From Primula veris (Eukaryota; Streptophyta; Magnoliopsida; Ericales; Primulaceae), in the NCBI GenBank assembly GCA_963682055.1, contig OY821750.1, positions 3,288,501-3,352,500 on the forward strand: a stretch of DNA of 64,000 bases. The letters run 5' to 3'. The notes below the pieces were generated by a model. The model was not told where the DNA came from. It ran no database searches and was given only the letters and a program-made list of their open reading frames with translations. Shown here one piece after another: positions 34,193 through 44,006 of this stretch. Position 1 is the first letter of the stretch. Each line of letters begins with the position of its first letter. A program made the position numbers and the translations under genes.

Positions 34193-34632
34193 ATGGATGT
34201 TCTCTGTTTCTGTGGTAATAGATCCAGAATGACAACCTCATGGACCCCAAGAAACCCAGGAAGAAGGTTTTTTGAATGTTTTGACAAAAGATGCAAATTT
34301 TTTAGGTGGTTTGATCCCCCATGTGTGACAGGTCTGTTGCAATAATACCTGGATTGCTGCGCACCAAATCCACACTTGAAGAGAAAAACAAGAAACTTAA
34401 GGACAGAAAAAATGATCTTAAGAAGCACAACAAGATGCTTGAAGAAAATATCAAAGCACTTGAACAAATTATCCAGTCAATGACTACAGATTTGAGAGCA
34501 ATGGGTGAAGATGTTCCTGTGAAAAAACAGCAAAAAAGAAGTGCTAGAAATGTCTTAAGCCTAGTAGCATTTGTGATTTTGATGATTTTTTTTTTTTCAA
34601 AAATGGTGCAAGTGATAACAAAAGTGAGTTGA
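34193..34632 (+). pseudogene. GRF zinc-finger / coiled-coil / membrane protein, MULE second gene, 1-base frameshift
   Basis: The ATG at 34,193 opens a GRF-type zinc finger. Cys5-x-Cys7 is followed by TSWTPRNPGRRFF, Cys29, Cys34, then FFRWFDPP; this C-x-C...C-x4-C pattern with the NPGRRFF core defines the family. The frame then stops at 34,343. One frame over, from 34,321, it continues CDRSVAIIPGLLR, a Lys/Glu-rich coiled coil (about 40 residues, LEEKNKKLKDRKNDL...) and a C-terminal membrane segment (NVLSLVAFVILMIFFFSKMV) to a stop at 34,632. The shift falls in the C-run at 34,316-34,320, where one more C would join the frames. It is convergent with the transposase and inside the TIRs, so it belongs to the element. 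GRF fingers are known as nucleic-acid-binding modules. Its role in the element is unknown. Confidence 0.8.
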
Positions 34633-35306
34633 ATGACCTGAAATAAGTTGTGTTGTGATTTTCATTTCAGTTGTAATGTTGAATGAGTTGTAATGTATAA
34701 CTATTTTCATTTCAGTTGTAATGTTGAATGAGTTGTAATAAGTTGAGTTGTAATGTTGAATGATTTGTACCTGAAATGGAGATCATACTTGAGTAAAAAT
34801 GCTGCTCCCATTTGCCTTACATTTGCCTCATTTGTTTTGTAACCTGTAACCAAGACAAAAACAAGTACAGCAAATGTTAGAACTCAGTCACAATGTGATC
34901 AAAAACTAACCAACACCAACACAATAATACATGTATAAAAAAACCACAAACTGTTGGCCTGAGTTTGATCAGAAATCTGATCAGAATTAAGACCACCACC
35001 ACAATAACACACCTGTTACAACAACCAACAACACAACTACACATGTACAACAAAACCAATAATTTTAACCAGTAATTCATTCACAACAACTACACATGTA
35101 CACACTGAATCACCACAAAATCACCACAAAATCACAAATTACAAAATATGTCTTCTTGATAACATAATAGCAGTTACAAAATACCAGTTACAAAATAGCA
35201 GTTGTCAATTAGCCCATAGCCCATAATAGCACAAAATCACTACAAGTTCATAAATTACATTATTGGACTGTATTTTTGATTACATTACAACTCATTATAG
35301 CAGTCA
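34633..35306. other. MULE intergenic region between convergent genes
   Basis: There is no gene. Imperfect tandem repeats built on TTTCAGTTGTAATGTTGAATGAG lie at about 34,655-34,770. Further on, CACAA/ACTACACATGTACA words repeat (34,925-35,110). The region must contain the 3' ends of both element transcripts. Confidence 0.6.
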
Positions 35307-38300
35307 CTAGTCAAGCTTTGCCCTTTTTGCTTTCTTTTGTTGCTCCATATCAGCTAGTAGTGCTTGTTGTGTGACATATCTCTTTCCACCTTTTTGTATA
35401 TGTCCTTTAGGCAAATTATGTCTAGCTTTTGGCCTTTGTAAGATTCCAGCATGCATTGTTTGTGGCTCAATATCAATTGTTAGGTCTTCATAATCAACTG
35501 TCACAGGCCCTTTTGGAGGAGAATTTAATATTCTATTGCTCCTTCTTACCTATAAACATAAACAAAGAGTGATATTAAATAAGTATGAAAAGATGTGTAC
35601 AATTATAAAAACTTAGACATGACAAATTTAAATGTTTTCTTACTGGTTTCTTGGGTGTGAGCTTCTTGATGCCAGTGCCCACTTGTTGAGAGCAAGACAA
35701 CTTGCTTGTATTTGGAGTTGGGTTATTTATCTTTTCAGCTAGTTCTTTATCCATTTCATCCCAAAACGCATCATCATTCACCACAGCATCTCTCCCCTCT
35801 ACTTCATTCACCACAGCATCTCTCCCCTCTACTTCATTCACCACAGCATCTCTCCCCTCTACTTCACCCACCACAACATCACTCACATCTACTTCATTCA
35901 TCACAACATCTCTCCCCTCTACTTCACCCACCACAACATCACTCACATCTACTTCATTCACAACAGGCTCACTCTCAACTTCATTCACTTCATAATCTGC
36001 TTCATCATCTCCCTCACCCCCACTACTATCAGTCTCTTCTACTAATTGTATTGTCTCTTTTTCTTTTTTCTTTTTTATTCCCTTGCCCTGCACTCTCACT
36101 TTCTTTGGTTTTCCACAAGTTCTTGAGTTGTGTCCTGGTTTTGCACACTTTGAACACTTCATAACTAGGCCTGCCCGGCTTATTTTGTGTGGTTTAGCTT
36201 CATTTGGTCCCCTCCTCCTTATTGTGGCAGGCCTGCCTAACTGTACTTCTTTTATAGGTGGAGGTAGAAGTATGAGGTTAGTTTTACTTTTAGGCCATAA
36301 GTCCTTGCCATTCATTGGTTGCATTACATTGGAGTACAATTTTTTGTATGTGGCAATGCTATAACAAGGATGTACAAAGTCTTCAGGCTCTTTACCTTGA
36401 TGATATAGGCAAGAAATTCCATGTACACAAGGAATTCCTGTTAGTTGCCACCCATTACAGCCACAAGTCATTTCTTCTAAATTCACCATGTAGCTCTTAT
36501 TATTAGGCCCAGATAATTCAAACCCATTATCACCATTGAAACTTGTTGACCACAAGTGAGAAAACCCTTTCAAAATGTCTAATTTTTTCCTTATTTTTGG
36601 ACAGATAGACATATTTGTGACCCTCTCTATGGTTAATTTTTTTTTCATCACTTGTTCCATCAACTTCAATCTGATTAACTCTAGCATGGTAAGTATTGAT
36701 CTGACCCTAAACTGTTTGATACATGAGTTGAAACTTTCACACAAGTTATTCAACAACAAAGGAGATTTAGTATGAGTAGAGAAGTGAGACCTTGACCAGT
36801 TTTTACCAGGTTTGTTTGCAAGCCACTTGTATGCTTCTTCATCCATATTTTTCATTTCTTCTAAGCTCTTTTCAAAATGTTGAATGGTGGTGGCTCTTGC
36901 AGCCTTTTCCAGTAACTCTTTCAAAGCCATTCCTTTGTGTTTTTGATTGAAGTTGTTGTAAAGATGGCGTACACAATATCTATGTTCAATGCCAGGTAAC
37001 AATTTTCCTACTGCCTTGATCAACCCCTGTCACACATGAAAGAGGGAATATCAAAAAATAGAAGAGCTAAAGTTATTAAAGTAAGAACAAAATACAGTAA
37101 AAAAGATGATAATGTACCTTTTGTTTATCAGAAATGATGGTGTAATTCTCAGGAATTTCAATGTCTAGATCACTCACCAGTAGTTTCAAAAACCACTTCC
37201 ATGTTCTATAATTTTCTATATCCACAACAGCATAGCAGAAAGGGTAACAACAATTATTTGGATCAATACCAACTGCACTTAACAAAACTCCTTTGTTTGG
37301 CCCACTTAAATGACAACCATCCAACCCTATCAAAGGCCTACACCCCTCCTTAAACCCTCTTTTCAAAGAACCCCAACAAATATAAATTCTCCTAAAAATA
37401 GCAAAGTCATGGTTAGGTCTATGTGACACTTTCATAACTGCTGTTGTACCAGGGTTTGACCTTTCCATTTCTTCTATATAATCCCACAACACCAAATACT
37501 GTTCAGCATTAGTCCCTTGTAGTTTAGTTTTTGCAATTCTTAAAGCCTTATAAGCTGTTGACATTGTCACTTTGCATTGCAAATCCACATGTACTTGATT
37601 TTTGAATGCAAGAGCAGCCCACTTAGGATTAAGTCTAATTTGATCCATGTACTTCTTGGCAATAAACATGGGCTTACAAGCACTAATGTCTTGTGTCCTA
37701 GGGCATGTGTGTTTATCAATAAATGTCCTTATTTCAATAGTTACTTCATCCCTCACAGCAGCTGCATATAGGTACCATGTACACTTTATCTTAGTTCCTT
37801 TTCCTTTCTTTTTCTCTTTTTGTGTCCCATTAAAGCACCTAGCTATCAACTTTCTATTTGAATTTTTTGTAAACTTACAATCTTTACCATTTTGAAAGCA
37901 GTACATTTTCAAAGCATCCCTAAAATCATTAGCAGTGGGAAACAACATTCCTAACTTGAATTTCACATCACTCAAATCAGCTTTACCAAATGCAAGAGAT
38001 GAGTCTTCTTTTTCACCTTCATTGTCAGTCTCAAAGTCATCAGAATCTACACATCCCTCATTCAAAATTGTTTCATCAAATACTATGTTTGGAGTCCATT
38101 TAGGCACAGTTACTTTTGGTTTTGGTTTTGGTTTAGATTTAGGGTTACTTGAACTTGTGGGGATACTTGAACTTGAAGGCTCAAAATTTGTTTGGAAATT
38201 GACAGTTAGGTCTATAAGACCATCATCTTCATTTCCTTCATCTTCACTACCATCAAACATTGGAATATGACCAATGTCACCATCATCTACAACTTGTTCT

Positions 38301-39101
38301 TCTTCACTATCATCACTAGTATCACTAGCTCCAAAATCATTTTCACAACCATCAGCATACACTTGAACAATCCTATCATTGTCAATAAATTTTCCTAGGC
38401 TCACAACATCACTATCAAGCTTAATCTCACACACACCAGTTTGAAATTCATCCCCAACCCTTTTAAACCAAAACTTTTTAACCTCTAGCCATCCTACCTG
38501 ACCAGCAATAGCTTCTAATATCTTCAAAGACATTCTTTTTGGATCACAATAATCAACAAAATTTACTAGGGTATCCACATAATCAGAAACTATCTCTCCT
38601 TCATATGTAAATTTACCCCCATGGTGTAACTCAATTGAAAAAAGAGTTGTCTTGGGAGCTGCAAATAAAATGTACAATTTATTTAATTATTTTAACAATA
38701 TTAACAACTCTATCAGTGACAGCTGTATAAGCCCTAATTTTGTTTATATAAACCAATGTACAAGCCCTAATTTTTTATAATTCGCAATGTAATACATAGC
38801 CTTAGTTAGCAGTACAACGTAACCCTAATTAGCAGTTTAATACCCAATTTAATATACAATTGATTTCAAAAACCCTAATTAGCTGTATAACATTGCCCTA
38901 ATTAATAACCAATTTGATATACAATTGATTTCAAAAACCCTAATTAGCAGTTTAATACCCAATTTAATATACAATTCATTTCAAAACCCCAGTGTAATAC
39001 CCGATTTAATATACAATTGATTTCAAAATTTATTAACAAAAATCAGTGAACTAACCGTAATGCGGAATGAGTTCATCATTCCGGCGTATAACCCAAACCA
39101 T
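35307..39101 (-). CDS. MULE transposase (MuDR family), four exons
   Basis: Proposed exons are 39,101-39,056, 38,658-37,118, 37,026-35,644 and 35,549-35,307. All introns are GT-AG and the frame is kept, giving about 1,070 aa. The start ATG opens MVWVIRRNDELIPHY and joins APKTTLFSIELHHGG, a PB1-like N-terminal domain. An acidic linker (~115-240) follows. The MuDR N-terminal region (~245-330, LGMLFPTANDFRDALKMY) carries a Cys/His cluster. The DDE core has Asp in LIGLDGCHL (~462) and VVDIENYRTWKW (~495); the third acidic residue is probably in NNLCESFNS (~625). A SWIM zinc finger has C717-x-C719, C729 and H731. A CCHC knuckle has C820, C823, H828 and C833. A repeat-rich acidic region and a basic C-terminus end the protein. 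It cuts and joins element ends at the TIRs in the nucleus. All domains are complete, so it may be active. Confidence 0.9.
35773..35965 (-). repeat. 30 bp in-frame tandem repeat in transposase exon 3
   Basis: About six 30 bp units encode alternating 10-residue blocks of the types VEGRDAVVNE and VDVSDVVVGE. The region is acidic and lies between the CCHC knuckle and the C-terminus. It will be length-variable. The reading frames on the opposite strand are by-products. Confidence 0.85.
38659..39055 (-). repeat. Repeats within intron 1 of the transposase gene
   Basis: The intron carries several copies of a block with AACCCTAATTAGCAGTTTAA and CAATTTAATATACAATTGAT (about 38,820-39,020), with a period of about 60-70 bases. 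The acceptor is TTTATTTGCAG and the donor is CG|GTTAGT. Confidence 0.7.
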
Positions 39102-39312
39102 CTGATTGCAACTTGATGTTGATAGAGAGTGTAGTTAATAGCAATTTTGGAAGTAATTTTGGTTTCAAATTTATCTGTTTATGTAAGAGAGAGAGTTTGA
39201 ATGGATTAATACATATATATTTATTTGGTAAAATGTCATAATATATATTTCTTTGGTGAAATGTCATAATTGCCCTTTTTCTTAATTGTTTTCGTTAGCA
39301 CGTGACAGCACG

Positions 39313-39458
39313 TGACTAATTCTGGTGACTGAAAACGGAGACAGTCCCTTGATTGGAGACAAAAGCATTACTCTGGGTACCAAATTAGAAAAGCAAATAG
39401 GTTGGGTAGGAAATTGGTAAAAGCTGATACGTTGGGGTAGTAAATAGCATTTTTTCCC
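39313..39458 (-). repeat. MULE right terminal inverted repeat
   Basis: This is the inverted match to 33,870-34,014. It begins (inner side) TGACTAATTCTGGTGACTGA and ends GCATTTTTTCCC. The transposase start codon lies about 210 bp inside this end, so this TIR probably carries its promoter. Confidence 0.92.
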
Positions 39459-39545
39459 ATATTCTAGTAAAGTTATTACATAGGATAGGAAAGCACAAGA
39501 TAGGAGTAAGACACAAGATCACCAATAATATACTACAACAACATG

Positions 39546-41673
39546 TTTGTTCTCAATTGTTAATTGAACAATAGGCTCATCCACCTTATTTTTAAACTTA
39601 CAGTAAATAAACTTACGGTAATTGTTAAAAGAAGATTAATAGTAACTAAATTTGTAGTTTCCAAGTTTGAGCTCTTTATGTTGATGTGGTAAATATTATC
39701 AGTTTGGTTGCAATATTTTTTAATTAAAATTTTATATAAGTAAAGCAAGATAATTTTTTGGTTTGATTGCATGTAACTTTAGTTCACTCAACCTTGTTTT
39801 ACTTGCCATCCTTTATAATCAACTCAAATAAAAAAAAAAGAAACGAACGACTAGAATATTAAATACTAAAAAGGTATGTTGACAACTATTTTTAATTTAA
39901 TTCATTGGTCGAATGTTTATTAAAAATCATCATTCCCTTTATAGGCATAAGAAGCCTCAAGTCATACCATCTAGACGATTATACACATCTTTCTAAAATT
40001 ATCTAAATAACATGTGACTTAATATCTAAAACTTTGAAGGAATTCATTTCACCTTCTAAAAGAAAATATTCTTGAATGGAATAAATGAGTTATGAAAATG
40101 TTGAAGTAATATAGTTTTATTTATTATTAGAAAATATATAAGATAGGATATATGTGTATAAGATACCTAAATCTAGATTACATTTGAAAATTTATATTGG
40201 GTATACCCCATCGGAGTGCTACAGTTTTAGATTGGATATGTTTTCAGTATCAAATCTGCAAATCCGATCTGAAAACCAATTCGAAAATCTAAATCCGGAA
40301 AAAATCCCAAAACTATCCGAATTATAATATTTTTCAATGTAAGTATTCCATCCATTTATACCGAATGAGCATAAAGAATGTATAATTTATAAAATTAATT
40401 TATTTCATAGATTCTGAAAAAACAATTTTCAAATATCCTACTATTGCTCTTGCCTTGACCCCAAATAATTGAAGCATCAATGTGCAATGAAGATTGAATA
40501 AGCACACAACAAAGAACATAGCAAAGCTCTCATATTCTAATGAATTCAAGACGACGATGGCTATCGTAGAGGCATGCGATGATATTAAAGATTTAACCAT
40601 CAACAATGATTAGTTTTAATTAAATATAATGTAATTTTACTGTTTTCGTTTCAATTTTAGTGAAAAATTCAATTCAATATTTCAAGTTTCGTTCGTATTT
40701 TAATTTAAAGTCCAATATTTATATGCTACTTGATATTTTATTTCATTCAAAATTTTAAATTTCAAAAGTCGACTTGGGGGGATTACCCGCGTTGCTATTG
40801 CGGGTCATGAGTAATTTCCTTTTTACCTTTCAATTGCAGTTTATGTTATTATGAGAACTGGTCAATGAATGCTCCTCTTAAAATGAAGTTTCGTTTTTTT
40901 TTGCCTGTACTCAAGTTGGAAACTTTCCTGTAGGAAGTGTGAGGTTGGGTTATGTTTAATTTCCTTATTTCCAATGAAAAAACACATCGTGAATGTCGCA
41001 AAAGTTTATACTTCATCACTAAAATCAAGTATGATTACAAACATTGAACTGTGATTACATTTGAACAAAGAATGTCATACTGTCTTTAATTCCATATGGA
41101 ATACTATACGGACATAACATTGAATTCAGAATTCGACAGAGCTGCTTAAACATCACCATTTCATTTTCAACACTAGTAACAAGTCAAGTAAGAAAGAAGT
41201 TTCTCTTGTAACACCTCATCATGAACATGAAAGTTTGGTTCCCTTCATCCCGAATAATTAGCAAATGTACTGTTTGATCACGAGATAATCTAGAAGTGCT
41301 TCAACCCAATTAATACAAAACTGAAAAAGTTAACGAGCCTCATTAAAGGCACATAATTTTCACTCACAGTGTTTGAGGGAAACAAGAAACAGAAGCACAC
41401 GACTCCTCTATTTTGATAAATAATGATGAAAAAGGAAAAAAAACACTATGTATTTTGATTCAAATTTTCCGACACTAGCGTTTCTGCCCTCCATGTACCC
41501 AAAGTTGCGTTTCAGCTCCTCCCCTTTAGAGTTCCTTATTCCGTACCTAGTCGCGGATATTTTCTCGTTTTGTTTAAGAAGGTAGAGAATAGGTTTGCAA
41601 ATATACCAAAAAAGAACATGCTTCTTAACCACGAACAAAGGCCGAATCGCAGAGAGTACAACAACAAAAGAGT
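39546..41673. other. Non-coding part of unit 2
   Basis: This is the counterpart of 22,398-24,689, lacking the ~170 bp block present there. No gene is recognised. Confidence 0.45.
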
Positions 41674-42050
41674 GCAACAAAAAGAAGACAAATGGATGGT
41701 GCTTCGGGGATATTAGATTTGCCTATAGTTGTTATAAGTGAAATATTTCAAGGTTGCCTATCGATTCCGTATTAAGCTGCAAAAATCTGTGCAAAACATT
41801 TCGTCATGTTGTCAATGACCCTTGTTTTATAATCAAACCACACAACACCGAGCATAGAATGGTTCTTGTTGATAAGTATCCCTCTTTCAAACTCTTTTTC
41901 TTTTGTATGCTCGATCTAGAGAAACCCTTTCCTTCTAATTCTTGGCAAACATTGTCCAAGCCGAACATGTAGTCGAGGTAGGTATCTTAAAGACGCATCT
42001 TTTTGGTTCATGTAATGTATTAGTATGTGTATGCTATGCAACTACCAAAA
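41674..42050 (+). pseudogene. Diverged F-box gene remnant (unit 2)
   Basis: This is a near-identical copy of the remnant at 24,690-25,066. It has the same frameshift after the first F-box helix (EIFQG / LPIDSVLS), the same TAG after LSKPNM and the same loss of homology into T-rich DNA. The damage therefore predates the tandem duplication or its last gene conversion. Confidence 0.78.
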
Positions 42051-43792
42051 AAAATTTTGGGATTTTTTTGATTTTTTGGAATTTTAAAAAAAAAATCGTG
42101 TTTTTTCGGGATTTTGCCTCTTTAAATTTTTTTTTTGGATTTTTTCATATTTTTTTTATTTTTTCATTTTTGCATTTTTATTTTCTGAAATTTTTTCTTA
42201 TTTTTTTTTACATTTTTACTGGTTAGATAGGAAAAATTGACAAATTTTTAATTAGTTTTAATTTCATGAACTAATATTAATTAATTTATAGATAAGCTAT
42301 CAATCCAATTTTTTTAATATTTTTTTGTATTTTTTTGTATTTTTAAAGTTTTAGTGAAAGTAAACGTAGCCGTTGGTTTGAGTTTCATACAACAATCCTA
42401 ATCCTACATAACCAATACAAATTTTACAGTTCCCAATACGAATAGGAAACTTTTTCTTTTCCAAAGATAAACTAGGAAAGGAAACTCTCTCATCTATTTA
42501 ATTTTTTTTGGGATTTTTTCCGGTTCTCGATTTTTTTTAAAGGTTTTTTCAGTTTTTTTTTTAATTCTAATTTTTTTTTTGAGATTTTTTTTATTAGGTA
42601 ATTAGGTGGGTGATAAATAATTAATTAGATTTATAAATAATTGTTCAATACTTAATTAAATTTTATTGGGTGACAAATACTTAAATAATTTTGTTTTCAT
42701 GTAACAATACTTAATTTACCAATGTTTGGGGGTAATCATATCAAATCGTCTAGATAATAATCGAGTTTGTGATTGATAAGACATTAACTTTGATCAGTTA
42801 AGTTAAACTTCTCAACAGTAATTATATGATAAGTTTGAGGATGTAAAATGTTGGACGGGATATTGTTCTTTCTTTATTGATCGGGTAATTTTCTTAATCA
42901 GGATTACAATTTCTGTTAGACTTATGCTCGGTAAACTTCTTCGGTTTTCGACTTGACTTGTGGATGTCCTTTCTTTTCTAGTGAGAAGGACCCTGAGAAG
43001 TCATATCTCTTTCCAGTACTTGTATTTGACTATTTATAGGAGTTCGTGTACCATAGTATGTTGACAAGTTTCATTCTTATCTGTCAAGTCATGAGATTTT
43101 TAAATGTTGGGTCTCTGTTAATTGAGTTTGTATGTTAATAGATAATTAAAGAAAAAGATCATTATATCTATGGCCCTATTACAATTGCATTGACTATCCG
43201 TTAATCTCGGTTCGATGCCATATATTCGGTTTTGAATTTTTTTTTTTTTACAAAGATAAACTAGGAAAGGAAACTCTCTCTCTCTATATATATATATACT
43301 TTTATTGCACTGGTTTTATACTTTTATTGCACTGGTTGATGGTATCTTTCAAAAAACACCTCTCTCTCTCCCTCTCTATATATATATATACATATATATA
43401 CTAGTAAAAGTTATCAACGCGTTGCGTGTGAGACGCGTAATGACATAAATCTCGTAATATATTTTATTTTTAACATAATATTCATATTTGGTATAATTTA
43501 TTATATTTACGGAGGTTAAAACGAATTGTTAATTAATTTAGGGTACATCCGTAATTAGTAAAATATATTGAGGACAAATAGTTAATTAATTAGAGTATGT
43601 ATATTGGTAATTATTAAATTAGAGTGAGGGTATTTTTGGAAAAATTTGGTAAAATTGGGCGGGTTTGGTTATATTAATAGTATGATATATATATATATAT
43701 ATATATATTGCACCATAGTTAATTGTCACCTAATTTATCTAGGTATGTTCTCTATTTTGATATTAGGTGTTAAATTTACTATATTTGGATTG
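42051..43792. other. T-rich low-complexity DNA and microsatellites (unit 2)
   Basis: This is the counterpart of 25,067-26,808 and nearly identical to it. The TA tract near 43,685-43,708 is longer than in unit 1. It ends in the target duplication GATTG (43,788-43,792) of the Copia element. Confidence 0.6.
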
Positions 43793-44006
43793 TGTTGTAG
43801 GATATTATTGGCCATCTTGGGCCTTACTCTATTGGGCCTATCTTGGGCTTTCCTAGCATATGTAACCCTATCCTTTATTATATAAAGAGGGTCAGGGGTC
43901 TCTTGATGTAACTACTCTACACTTATCAATGAATAAAAGACGACTCTTTTATCTCTCTATATTCTCTCTATATCTATATACATGTGAGCTAATATGTCAC
44001 ACAACA
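43793..44006 (+). repeat. Copia 5' LTR
   Basis: This LTR contains a TATA-like word (CTTTATTATATAAAGAGGG) about 80-100 bp in and a CT-rich R/U5-like end. It is the best candidate promoter of the element. Confidence 0.9.

Larger units (their letters stand above)
33870..39458. mobile_element. Autonomous-looking Mutator-like element (MULE)
   Basis: The element is 5,589 bp. TIRs at 33,870-34,014 and 39,313-39,458 (145-146 bp) start GGGAAAAA(A)TGCTATTTAC and differ by one indel and about two substitutions. Flanks ATATTCTAA (33,861-33,869) and ATATTCTAG (39,459-39,467) give a 9 bp target duplication with one mismatch, as expected for Mutator. Two convergent genes fill it: the transposase (minus) and a GRF-zinc-finger gene (plus). 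The transposase frame is free of stops and its splice sites are all GT-AG. The insertion is in the unit-2 solo LTR and absent from unit 1. Confidence 0.93.
33693..39540 (-). mobile_element. Solo Copia LTR split by a MULE (unit 2)
   Basis: The outer parts (33,693-33,869 and 39,459-39,540) join into the reverse complement of an LTR of the family at 43,793. They run from TGTTGTGTGACATATTATCT to ATACTACAACA. Flanks are ACATG (33,688-33,692) and ACATG (39,541-39,545), a perfect 5 bp target duplication. There is no internal Copia region, so it is a solo LTR left by LTR-LTR recombination. The MULE inserted into it later. Confidence 0.85.

Noticed and set aside
35702..36164. Ser/Thr- and His/Pro-rich open frames on the plus strand
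   Set aside because: They are antisense to the repeat-rich third coding exon of the MULE transposase and owe their length to its 30 bp in-frame repeat.
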